From Branchiostoma floridae (taxonomy: Eukaryota > Chordata > Leptocardii > Amphioxiformes > Branchiostomatidae): a stretch of DNA of 64,000 nt. The position numbers were made by a program, and so were the translations under genes. Positions 1 to 11,757 of this stretch are shown here, piece by piece. A model generated the notes under the pieces. It saw nothing but the letters and a program-made list of their open reading frames with translations, was not told the DNA's origin and ran no database searches. How positions within the stretch are numbered: position 1 is the first letter of the stretch; each line of letters begins with the position of its first letter. The DNA lies in the NCBI RefSeq assembly GCF_000003815.2, contig NC_049992.1, positions 1,363,724 through 1,427,723 on the forward strand. The letters run 5' to 3'.

Positions 1-184
1 TGTATTGTAGCCAAACCCTTGATGTTCAGCGGTGGCCACGACATTCCCAAGTCAGTATGAATTTAGTTCAATGTAGAAAACTGGTATACGTACAATGTAT
101 GTTTACATGTTACTAGTAAATCTTGACCATTCATACTACTACGTACAGAACTTGGTAAATGTTAAAGCTTTGCATGGTTAACTG

Positions 185-3100
185 TTAAAGTCGCAGATTA
201 CGGATAAAGTTTCGAGGCCGTACCATCATCTTGGTTGCCTTTAGTGAGTAGTATGAGGTATCTTTCCAGTAACGCCAGAAAACACACGGCCCTGTGTCAG
301 TACCATGATAGTCCTCTGGGTGGAAATAGGGACCGTTCAGGTTAGAGCGAGCACAATCGTTATACCACCAGCCACCTGAATAGTACTGAGCACAGTTATA
401 ACTCCAGCCATCATTGTCCTGATCATTAGCACTGAATTTCCTTCCATTATGGTAGACCATAGAGTCATTGGCATCCCCACTGTACCCCCAAATGTGCAGT
501 GTATAATCTGTACCCTCATCCCCAATGCTGAAGGTAGAATATTTAGCATGTACAACGTTACCTTCCCAGTCTTCTAGCTGCACATATAGTTCATAACTAT
601 CCTGGGTTGTCAAGTTGTGTATCTTATCCAGTCCAAGCCAGTGTTCCCCCTCGACCCTCCCAAACCCATTTTTATAGTCTGCCCAACGCCTGTTAAAGTT
701 GAGTCTCCCTTCAGACCTCCTCTGTATGACAGTCCAGCCCCCACCATCTGTAGTCATGTCACAGAAGACGTCAAAGTGGTCGGTGTTAGACTCAGGTTTG
801 ATGGGGAAGACTCCGTCCTGTACTGAGTTGGTCCAGTAGAGTACAGGGTAGAGCTCTGAGCAGTCCTCGAAGTCAGCAGCGCTGGGGGGAGGGTTGTTAC
901 TCTCTCTCTGCAGGGCTGCTACATCCGCGTCGTGTTTCAAACGTTTATCTGGAAATACATTCAACAAACGTGATTGTACTCAGTGATTGAATAGCAATAG
1001 TAAACATGCATAGTGCATGAAACGGGTAATAGCCCCCAAATCTAGAGGCAGCTAAGGGATGGTTACTTGTTTCAGCAAACTGCCGGTGGTAACAAGTCAG
1101 TTAAATACTGTCGAGCTTGTTCATTGACACTCTTATAGAATAGAAGAAGGTAATGGGCATAACGCCGCTCGGATAGTTTTTCCAGCCGAGCTCCTGAAGG
1201 AGGGAAGAATATGATGACCCCCTCACAGCACCAGCAACCGTGAGAGGGAATTCATATTGCAGCCAGTCAATAAGTCTAGATTCTGAATCTGAGCAGCTGT
1301 ACCAAACAACATCGGCATATTCTAGAGACGGTCTTATAAAAGTCATGTTAAAATTGTTACCAAATTTTGGCGGGCCACTTAAATTTTATGTTGTAATTAA
1401 TGATGGATACCTTTTTAAAAACTTTAGCAGCCATTTGGGAAATATGAGTACTCCATGACATGTTGGACGTTAGAATAACACCAATATGCTTATGATGTTT
1501 CACCGTGTGAATAACTGAGTTACCAAGAAAGAGAGGAGGGTGAATTGGGGGAGTTATTTTTATTGAAACACGCATTTCTTTATTTTTACATGGATTAAGT
1601 TCCATTGACCATTTATTAGACCAAGAGAGTTCAGTCTTAACCCTTAAACTGCCAGCGTTTCTGCCCAGTACATGTTCTGTGTACCAGGGTTTCAGGACCC
1701 TCTTGAAATAAGGGGTACAATTTTTGTTTTACTTCGTTTACGTTATTTTCTTCTCAATTGAACATACCATGCCATACATCGTTGGAAAGCTAAGAACCTC
1801 TACTTTAAGACGAAATATTCTAAATGTAGCCTGGGTAATAATGTCATAAAATATATGTTTTCATGAACGTTTTGCATTACAGTGCCTAAACTAAACTCAG
1901 CACAAAAAGTTTGGAATATCAACTTCGGTTGACCATATTTCTGATGTTTCTGCATCAATTTCAATGTATTACATATCAATTAAAAGCTTGTGTGATTCGC
2001 TTTCCTATGGCATCAAACTCATTATGATTGTAAACTCATGAAATGAGGACCGGACCTGCTTACATGAGTGGATCACAAAAAAAGTGCCCAAATGTGACTG
2101 CTTGTGTTAAACACAGTATCATCCTGCGTGTTTTAGTCATCGGATCCAATCAACCTTTTTTTTAACGTCATGTTTGGTATACAAAACATACAAGTTTGTT
2201 TTAGCACATTTGATTAGAGTATATCTGCCCTTTTGGCAGTTGGATGGCCGATTTAAAGCTTGGAGGCGGAAAGGAGAACCGCACAACGACACGGCTGTAC
2301 CAACTTTCAGTGTTTGGCGGTGGAGGCAGCGTCATGGTGTGGGGCGGTATAACCGCCATAGGAAAAACTCGTTATCATTTTAGGCAACCTCAATGTGGTG
2401 AGTTATAGGGACACCATCCTCAATATCTTACTCCTTCAATATTGGACCAAATACCATTCTGCAAGATTACAACACTCGTCCACACAGGGCCATTGCAGAC
2501 TACCTCCAGGATGCGATGCTGCACAACAGTCTTAGGGTGGGATAGCCTTCCTACAGTTTATTGCTAGCACTCGATTGAACTTGGTTGAAATTGTTAGCTT
2601 GACTAAAGAGTAACAGGAGCTTGGATTAGACGTTTATCCAACTTGGCTTCATTCACAAGTCAATGCCGACAGACGAAAATCACGTGTTTGACTTTAGTAG
2701 GGTAATTTTGGCACTTTTTTGTGAACCCCTGTACGAAAGCAGGCCTGGTGCTCGTTCCATGAATTTACAATTATAAGATACTCTACCCAGATATGCTAAA
2801 AATAAACTTGGATGTTCTGTATACCAATAAAATACCGTTAGGTGAAAAAAAGGATTGAATCAATCATTGTCACCCGCGGCTATAACAACCAGAAGATACA
2901 GTATTGAACAGAAGCAGGGAAATTTGGGCACTTTTTGTTTGTGATCCACTCACGTAAGCAGGATTGGTGCTTGTTCCATGAGTTTACAATGATATTGAAT
3001 TTGATATCATTGGAAAGAAAATTACACATGCTTTCTAATGATATTGCGCAATGCTTGATGGGCGGAAAAGCGCCCTCTAGCAAACCATTGCTTATCGCAG

Positions 3101-3917
3101 CATGTATGACTATCCAGAAGGCTATGTCCTAGTCTGGCAGCCTATTTAAGAGTGGCGACTTAGCAACGCAGCTGCGTTCCAAAAAATAAGGCCATTATGC
3201 CAAAGTTTGTCAAAGGCACGAGAGAAGTTGAGATAAACAGCTCGTACTTCTTTGTTTGCGTCGAGAGCTTCGAGTATTTTGTGAGTTATGCAAACAAGTT
3301 GACAAACTGTAGAATCACCACGGATGAAGCTCGACTGAAATGAGCTTTGTTTGACCCTTATAATTCTTTAATATGATATGATCTGATATGATATGACATG
3401 ATATGATATGATATGATATGAAATATGATTTAAAAGAGTACAAAGCACAGAAAAACGTAAGAAGATTCATTCTTTGTCTATGGAAATTTTTGAGCGATTT
3501 GTCCATTTTTGGTTGCTCAGCGGTCACAGCGTCTAGTTGAAAGGGGGTGAAGGAAAAGCGAAGTGGAAAATCTATTATAAGTCCGGTCCGACACACTGTA
3601 AAATGTTACCATAAAAGTGTGGAAATTTACTAAACAAAATATAAAAGGTAGAGTATCACACATAACTGGATTGAATGAGCCTCATCTATTGTGTAAAAAT
3701 GTATCTTTTAAAGATTTAAAATATTTTCCAAAATCATCAGTTTGTGGACATTTCAACTTTCCGATGGGTATATAAATGTATATTGTAGGTCTTAACACAT
3801 AAGTATCAGCCTACCATGTGTGTGCACATCCCCTGGTAGTTTGCCCTCCACAGCTGCTTTTGTTAGCACCTGTCCCCAGGCTATGGCATAGATAACCCAC
3901 AGTACGAGCATGGTCAC
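185..3917 (-). CDS. Secreted fibrinogen C-terminal-domain protein (ficolin-like), two exons
   Basis: Exons on the minus strand are 3917-3815 and 948-185. The first coding exon has ATG at 3911-3909 and encodes a hydrophobic leader (MLVLWVIYAIAWGQ), read as a signal peptide. It ends in a GT donor after phase 1. The second starts after a CAG acceptor in the matching phase and ends at TAA 187-185, giving about 286 residues. It carries a full fibrinogen C-terminal domain: an opening CSELYP, the FCDMTTDGGGWTVIQRR core, a calcium-loop-like DQDND segment followed by NCA, a GWWYNDC/SNLNG block, and a closing MMVRP. The family includes ficolins, tenascins and many amphioxus lectin-like proteins that bind sugars or acetylated groups. 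A role as a secreted recognition protein is inferred from the family. The only other coding block is a short linker; I see no collagen repeat. A 5' noncoding exon upstream of 3917 is possible because a CAG acceptor precedes the first coding exon. Confidence 0.83.
1101..1605 (-). pseudogene. Truncated non-LTR retrotransposon, reverse transcriptase C-terminal part
   Basis: Two overlapping minus-strand frames (1605-1357 and 1346-1101) encode pieces typical of the region just after the reverse transcriptase fingers and palm in non-LTR elements: HHKHIGVILTSNMSWSTHI, then FIRPSLEYADVVWYS and a segment ending in LLQELGWK. The change of frame near 1350 and the missing catalytic motifs show a decayed, 5'-truncated copy. 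It lies in the intron of the fibrinogen-domain gene, in the same orientation as that gene. Confidence 0.75.
1955..3070. mobile_element. Tc1/mariner-like element with long inverted arms and decayed transposase
   Basis: The stretch at about 1955-2125 is the approximate reverse complement of about 2900-3065. Both contain GTGCCCAAAT, a GTGGATCACAAA-type stretch, a CTGCTTAC(G/A)TGAGTGG block and TTGTAAACTCATG. A third arm-like copy in the orientation of the right arm lies at about 2700-2790. Between the arms, 2235-2610 reads in several frames as a degraded Tc1 transposase: a WRRKGEPHND block, a GGGSVMVWGGI-like block and a decayed version of the LDWPAYSPDLNPIE region. The element is inactive. The extra arm suggests nested or duplicated insertions. 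Exact ends are not resolved. Confidence 0.6.
3369..3425. repeat. (ATATG)n microsatellite
   Basis: Imperfect pentamer repeat of about eleven units (ATGAT/ATATG register) with single-base interruptions. Confidence 0.85.
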
Positions 3918-4389
3918 CTGCAAACAGTGGTAATATAAACTGCCTTAGTAAAATATAAGTAGTCTTCAGTGCGCGTGTGTCTGGTCCTAAGAATTAAACA
4001 ATGACTGACAATGCTGATAAAACTAAACGTGATCTGATACTAGTTTGAAGAGATTGAAGAGATATTCTACCATTATTCGTGACATGCTGACAGAGAAGAC
4101 GAGCACTTTGCGCAGTATTTACAGGTTGATTTCACCTGGAAAATTTCACTAGCTCATGTTGAGTGACCGGGATTCAAACTTTAGAGACATTGTCGCTGTT
4201 CACCGAACTACGCATGCGTATAGTCTTGTAATGTATATCATGCTTTCAGTACAGTGTTTAACATGCATTATGAAGAGTGGTGTCTATTGACAACAAAGAA
4301 AGAAGATAGTAAAACTTATATCATACACACCTTTAGTATTACACCCAGTATTTCTGCTGCAGAAGTGGTTTCCGGTCTGGATCTGCTTG

Positions 4390-5460
4390 AAGAGTGTTCT
4401 ACCTGGGCTGGTTATCGCACTTTTATAGCAGACTTGTTTTGATGTAAAATCTGCTGATGCCTATACATGATGCTGATAGGAGCTATAATTGTAATTCGTA
4501 TTGATTCAATGATCCGTTCATCCGTGGTACTTTGGGCTGATGTAAATAGACTTCAAAGGCGAAAGAGATGCTCTTGTTTTAAGTTCATGGGACTGAAACA
4601 TCTGCTGGTTTCTTTAAAGATAGGCCATGTGAAGTTATTGACCGTTTCCCGAGACGAAAAAAGCCGAATAGAGATGTAGCTATGCTGACGTTTCAATTTG
4701 TTACCTTATGTATGTATGTGTGGGCCGGGGTGGTGGGTAGGGAGTAGAGGGTTGCCATGAAAATCCGTGACATCTTCACGACGAGATCATGAAGTTTACA
4801 ATCATACTGAACCGGTATACAGAGAGCAAAGAATTTTACATGTCAAGTATTGTTGTCGTTTAAGTATTTTCTAGTTAAGACAACTTGAATCATGACAACC
4901 TAACACCAAAATGCGGTGTGAAGTTCTATTAGGCTTCGTTTAGTTGAATAACAATTTGGACAATAGTCATCTTAAGGAATATGGACAGCATCTATGTCTG
5001 TGTTTATCGATTTGAACAACGTCATGTAAAGTTTAGCTACATGAATGCTCATACAAGGTTGATGAAATCAGAAGCTGTCTTTGGAGTATCCATTCATCTG
5101 TGATTTTATTACGTTTGTTTATCGTTTTATTGTAATGTATGCTACAAAGAATGTACACAGTGCACGCTTTCTTATGACTTTACAGTGTTCTACCTCGGCA
5201 GGTTGTAGTGCTTTTATAGCCAACTTGTTTTTCTGTTAAAAATAATTGCTATTCATGTTGATTCAGAGGTTCGTTCATCCGTTGTACTTTGGACGTGTAC
5301 AGGCATAAGAGCTACATTTGTTCTAAGTTCATGTGACAGGAGCATCTGCTGAGTACTTAATGTTGACTTTTTTACCTTAAATATCCATGGGGGTAGGGAG
5401 TACCGGACGAGACGGGTCATGAACGTCCGTGGCACCTTCACGTCGAGATGAGTACGATTA
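4390..5460. repeat. Diverged tandem duplication of about 300-400 bp
   Basis: The stretch 4390-4800 and the stretch 5185-5455 share an ordered series of blocks: a GTGTTCTACCT start, GCTTTTATAGC(A/C)(A/G)ACTTG, GTTCATCCGT(G/T)GTACTTTGG, and a GGTAGGGAGTA block followed by a CCGTG(A/G)CA(T/C)CTTCACG block. No coding potential was seen. The rest of 3920-6000 holds no gene that I can support. Any 5' exons of the plus-strand gene beginning at 6007 would have to lie here or further upstream. Confidence 0.6.
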
Positions 5461-6006
5461 TGATCCCATCTTGGATGTTGTGAATGCAGAAATGTTTGCC
5501 GTGTTTTTATGTTCGCGATGGTTTTCGCGGTGACAGCGAACTCAACAACAGCGCAAATATTTTGCTCTGTCCCTTTCGTCTACGCACTATATATTGCACA
5601 GTATCATGATGTGTTGGTGACTCTAGTTACGGTGAAGATTCACGAATGATAAGCATAAATTGTGCAAAGAATACATATTTATAAAAATGTGCTATGAATC
5701 CAAAGTGTAGATGCGGTTCATTCTCCTACGTAGAGGGAAATAGTGTCGTCGTACTCCTTCTGTTACCCTATGCGTAGGAGAAAAACACGGTTAGGTCAGT
5801 GACAGTTGATTATACCAGCACTACCGGATGTGGCTGTTCTGTTCGTACATATTAAGCACAATATGATGCAATAGTGAAGTCAAAACCACCGCCAACACTT
5901 TACTACAAAACTCCTTACCACAAAATTAAATCTAAGCGAACTGAAATGCATTTGCAGTATTTAAAGCCTCTGAAATGCATCGCTAATCAACGAATATGCT
6001 CTCCAG

Positions 6007-9000
6007 GCCAATGTTTTCCGAGATGAATACAACCGAGCCTTGGACCGCACGGAGTCGGTTGAAGTTCGTCTGGAGGCCGCTAGGCGGCTCCTGGCCAAGC
6101 AGAATGACATCATCCAGCTTCAGGAGCAGGATCTGCAGGACATGGCGACGGAGCTGGAGGTCGCCAAGGAAACACGAAAACAGATGAAAGCCAGGTAACA
6201 CAACACTCAGTAGTTGTTTTGTATACGTGACTGTGTTTTTGATTGGCTTGTTCTGTTTCGTTTTTTTAAAAATGAATCTGAATTGTATAGCCGTTAAAAA
6301 CTTTCCCTTTTGCATAGCACATCAGCTTCACAGGCACGCAGCGCAACAGCAACAGGTTATCACTGAATGGTATAACTCTTGCACACTAGTTTATCTTCAA
6401 GCGTTCTTAAAGCTCTGTAGTGAGGGTGTTCCTACTGTACTTGCTGGCAATTACTAATAGCGGACTTACCCCCTTACTCTGTACCCGGCTGGAACGCCGT
6501 TGTCAAGGAGGCCCATCAAGCCGCCCGAGATGCTTTCCTTCTCTGGCGGCAGTTGGGCCGTCCTAGGCATGGAGCGGTCTGGAATATCATGCGTAAAACA
6601 AGGGCGAAATTTAAGCTGTTACTGAGGCAGTGTCGCCGCTCTGAGGCCCAGTCTAGAGCGGACGCGCTTGCCATGCATCTTCATCAGGGGGGTTGCAAGA
6701 GTTTTTGGAATGCTCTGCGTTCGCAAAACCGCTCCAAGCCAAATCTTCCCAACACGGTTGATGGTTACACGGGGGCTACAGAAATTGCCAATATGTGGAG
6801 AAACTACTACAGTTCCTTGTTTAATTCGGTTAATTCCGCTAATCACAAACCATCTGTTATGCATGCAATGGAATCTGATGTTAGCGATGTAACCACGGTA
6901 ACAGTAGGAGAGGTATGTGATGCTATCAATGACTTATCCAATGGGAAGGCTAGTGACGTGCAGGGCATTTCAGCTGAGCATCTTAAGAACGCCGGGCCCC
7001 AACTACCCGTTTTGCTTTCAATTTTAATTTCCTCTATGCTTAGACACGCCTATGTGCCACCTAGCATTCTGAACGTTGTACTTGTCCCTGTATTGAAGAA
7101 GCCCAGCTGTAATGCTTCGAACAAGGACAGTTATCGTCCGATTGCAATTGCCAGTCCCTTGTTAAAAGTCATCGAATCTGTACTATTGACATACCTTGAC
7201 GATTTCCTATGCTCCCCGAGCAACCAGTTCGGATTTAAGAAGAAACATGGAACCGATCTATGTATATTTGCCCTCAAAGAAATTATTCAGTATTATCGAC
7301 AAAGGGGCTCTCCTGTATTTGCATGTTTTCTGGACGCATCCAAAGCGTTTGACCGTGTAAACCACTGGACATTGTTTAAAAAACTTATGGATCGAGGGGT
7401 TCCGATGTACCTAGTTAGATTCCTGGTCGTGTGGTATAGTACGTTGTCATTCTGTGTCCGTTGGGGCCACACCCTCTCGGATACATTTACTGCTATGAAT
7501 GGTTTGCCTCAAGGCAGCATATTGTCACCAATCTTGTTCAATGTGTATGTATCCGATTTGAGTACCGAGCTACTGAGGTCTGGAGTCGGTTGCTATGTTG
7601 GGGACACCTTAGTCAACCACTTGATGTACGCGGATGACATTTGCCTCGTCTGTCCGTCTGTTAAAGCGTTGCAGAGACTGATTAGTATTTGTGAGCTATC
7701 TGGAGCGGATATTGACATGTTGTTTAATGAATCGAAAACACTATGTATGTACTTTCCGTGTCGCCGCTTCCGCATGAGTATGCCTTTGCCGCCGCTGATG
7801 CTGTACGGTACCGCCTTAAAGTATGTCTCCTCTGCCACTTATCTTGGGTATATAATTACCCCTGATCTTTCGGATGACGCAGCAATCCGAGCTCACGTCA
7901 GAGGCTTTTATTCTCGGGCAAATTCACTCCTCCGCCGGTTTCGTTACTGCTCAGCGGCGGTAAAAAGTGAGTTGTTCTCAGCGTATTGCTCCCCGATGTA
8001 TTGTGCCCAAATTTGGAGTAATTACAGCGTGAGTGCGATCTCCAAGCTACGAGTGGCTTACCACAGCGCAATGAAACTGCTCTTTTCTGTCGGCAGGCAT
8101 ACAAGCACTAGTTGGTTGTTTGTGAATAACCGGACCGACATGTTTGACGCAAGGCGTCGCAAGGTCACCTACTCATTTGTAACACGCCTGCTGTCGTCTG
8201 ACAATGATATAATAAGAGTGCTTGTACACTCGGACGGCTTTTGCCACAGCCCATTCTGGCGACATTATGTAAAGTATTTGTAAGTGTAGCTTTGCAAATC
8301 TTTGTTCTGTGTATGTTTTTATGGGCCATGGGCCTGATACAAATAAATAAATAAATGGTGTTCTGCTTCAGTGAGTTCTCGCTAATGATGTATGAACCTC
8401 GCCCAGCAAGAGGGGAAGAAACCTTTTTCTGCTTTAACTATTTTTAATTTAAAAGAGGTGAATGTGAATTAGGGCAAATTAAAACGTTTGTTTGTCATAG
8501 GGCGCAGGTGTAATGCAGTTTTCTAAAAGCACCATCATCGTTAAAACCACATTTGTCCCTGGTCGATTAAAGGACCATGATTGCTATCAACAGAAGACTT
8601 TTGTAGATATGTGTTTTTAACCATATTCTAATACTATGCTAATAAATTAGAACATATAATTAAAACATCTATCTATGCCTTCAGACTGGACGAGTCCAAC
8701 ACGAAGCTGGACCTGGCTAAGATAGACTAACATGTTCACCTTGCCCCTAGACTAGACGAGTCCAACACGAAGCTGGACCAGGCTAAGGTAGACTTTGAAG
8801 CAGGAATCGAGGAGTACCGGCAGGAGCAGGCGGCTCAGGCGGCGTTCGGCTTCATCGGCGCCATCTTCGGGATATTCATCGGCGTCATACAGGTAATTAG
8901 TTTTCTTATTGCACGATAGATAAGTCGTTTCATGGTTTAAAGGGCGTATGCGCGGCGAGGTGCCTTGTGGGTACCATGTAGCATTTTTTGACAGGTACTG

Positions 9001-11701
9001 TTTACAGCTTCGGGGCCTTCAACTTTGACACAAAACCCACAGTTCATTTCGCCGCGCATGTGTAGTTTAAACCGGCCAGCTTATCCATGCATGTTTTGTT
9101 AAAGTGGCGGCCAATCATCAACACACTGCCCTACAGATTGGACTAGGCGATGTTGTTGGAGGGGTGAGCACAGAGTGAACTAACGGTAACATACTGCCTT
9201 ACAGATTGGACTAGGCGATGTTGTAGGAGGGGTGCAGTACAGAGTGAACTAACATTAACGCACTGCCGTACAGATTAGACTAGGCGATGTTGTAGGAGGG
9301 GTGCAGTACAGAGTGAACTAACATTAACGCACTGCCGTACAGATTGGACTAGGCGATGTTGTAGGAGGGGTGCAGTACAGAGTGAACTAACGTTAACACC
9401 CTGCCCCACAGATTGGACTAGGCGATGTTGTAGGAGGGGTGCAGTACAGAGTGAACTAACGTTAACACCCTGCCCCACAGATTGGACTAGGCGATGTTGT
9501 AGGAGGGGTGTCCAATATCGTGGGCAGCACCATTGATATCGCCGACACCATCACGGACCTAACCATTCTCATCCGGGACCTGGAGGAGTACAACAGCATC
9601 GCGGATGACGCAATAGAAAGTGCCGCAGGTGCCGTATCTGGGGTAAGTGTTCACTCTCACATTGACGTTAGACTGTATGTTTCCATTCTCTGTTTTAAAT
9701 TTACTCATCAACAAACGGATGAAGTCTGATTCACGGATGATGCATTCGAAGAACTGAAATGATATGTGGAGAGACGGGATATTTCTCTGTCCTTGGTGCT
9801 GATCTTCTTTCTCACAAAATGTCTGATTGAAGACTACATTACTTGACCATAGAGAAAATTCTTAGTAATTACAATGTCTCTCGTGGCGCAATAGTTGTCC
9901 CAGAATGACTATGAAGACTACAGTCCGTCTATGAAAAAAAATCCTGTATAATACTAACGTTTATTAACAGAATGACTATGAAGGCTACATCCTGACCATG
10001 GAGGATGGAGAGGTCCTGTAGACTCCTAACGTAACGTTCATTAACGTTTATTAATAGAATGACTATGAAGGCTACATCCTGACCATGGAGGATGGAGAGG
10101 TCCTGTAGACCCCTAACGTAACGTTCATTAACGTTTATCAACAGAATGACTATGAAGGCTACATCCTGACCATGGAGGATGGAGAGGTCCTGTAGACTCC
10201 TAACGTAACGTTCATTAACGTTTATCAACAGAATGACTATGAAGGCTACATCCTGACCATGGAGGATGGAGAGGTCCTGTAGACTCCTAACGTAACGTTC
10301 ATTAACGTTTATCAACAGAATGACTATGAAGGCTACATCTTGTCCATGGAGCGGGTTGTGGAGCTGCACATCAAAGTTGTGGAGTGGGACAACCTGCAGA
10401 ACGTGGCCTCCGCTCTGCTGTGACTATAAAATAACGCTGTATAATATAACCCCAAAGTGTTTACCCCAGAATGACTACGAAGGCTATATCCTGTCCATGG
10501 AGCGGGTTGTGGAGCTGGCTATAGAAGCAGATGCTGTAATATGAAAAGTGAAGTTGACAATGGTACCTTGATTTCTCCCAGACTGACTATGAAGGCTACA
10601 TTCAGACTATAAAGAAAGCCTGAGTGTATAATTCTAACCTGTTTACCCCAGAATGACTACGAAGGCTATATCCTGACCATGGAGCGGGTTGTTGAGCTGC
10701 ACATCAAAGTTGTGGAGTGGGACAACCTGCAGAACGTGGCCTCTGCCCTGCTGGGTCACGGAGAGGTCACCAAGATCAGCGGGTCACGTGAGTACCGCAA
10801 GATCATGTCCGAGACCTCCAACTGGGGCAAGGCGCTCACGGAGACCACCATCGCCGAGGCTGAGCTGCGCGTGCAGTATGAAAGGTGGCGCTTCTGAACT
10901 ACTACTAATGTTGCTACTTCTTCTGTCAGTCAGTCTATGCAGGCTATGACTCTGCGAAAAGGAACTAAACGACAATGGATACTACAATACAAAAATGTAC
11001 AAATTGAATACGGCGCTTCTAAACACGTTTATGGATACTTGATAACCCAGGGTAACGCATATCTCTGTTTCCGCAGCCCTTGGACCACACAGTTATGTAA
11101 TTGATTAAACACAGGCGTGTCAATCGGATGCTTTATCGTGATCCTACTTTATGCCGTATGTTCTTTGTGGCTTTCATAGCATAAATGTCATCCTGGTTAG
11201 CTTCCCACGATCGCCACGAAGACAATGGATTACAATAACATTTATATTTGGCTTGTTCTTGTTTTCTTAAATTCACGATGTATTCATGTATTATATTATT
11301 CGTATCCCAACCCGACCGGTACTTAACGAAACACCCCTGCATTTCCAGCCGGAAGCGCTGGCTGGCCGCGGAGAGGCGTGAGAAGGAGCGGATAGAGGCG
11401 CAGATCGGGCTGGACGAGAGCCGGAGGGAGATCAGCCTGGAGCTGACGTCAGCTATAGGGCTCACGGCCTTCCACGTACGTAACGTACTAACTAACTAAG
11501 CAACTAAGTAATAACTAACTATCTGGGACGAGAGCCGGAGGGAGATCAGCCTGGAGCTGACGTCTGCTATAGGGCTCACGGCCTTCCATGCACGTAATGT
11601 GCTAACTAAAGACATGGCTGCTGTGCAGCAGACACACCCTGCAATATTCGATAACATCAATGTAGCAAGTTGCAGGACACACAGAGCTGGAAGGACTGGT
11701 C

Positions 11702-11757
<56 letters not shown>

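Noticed and set aside
9929-10369. 146-residue minus-strand ORF with five identical internal repeats
   Set aside because: It is the antisense shadow of the 87-bp exon-boundary array. The period is a multiple of three, so an open frame on the other strand repeats with it.
9120-10690. Possible CRISPR-like array (regular repeats)
   Set aside because: Units are tandem without unique spacers, the repeat is intron-exon sequence, and the context is a spliced eukaryotic gene.
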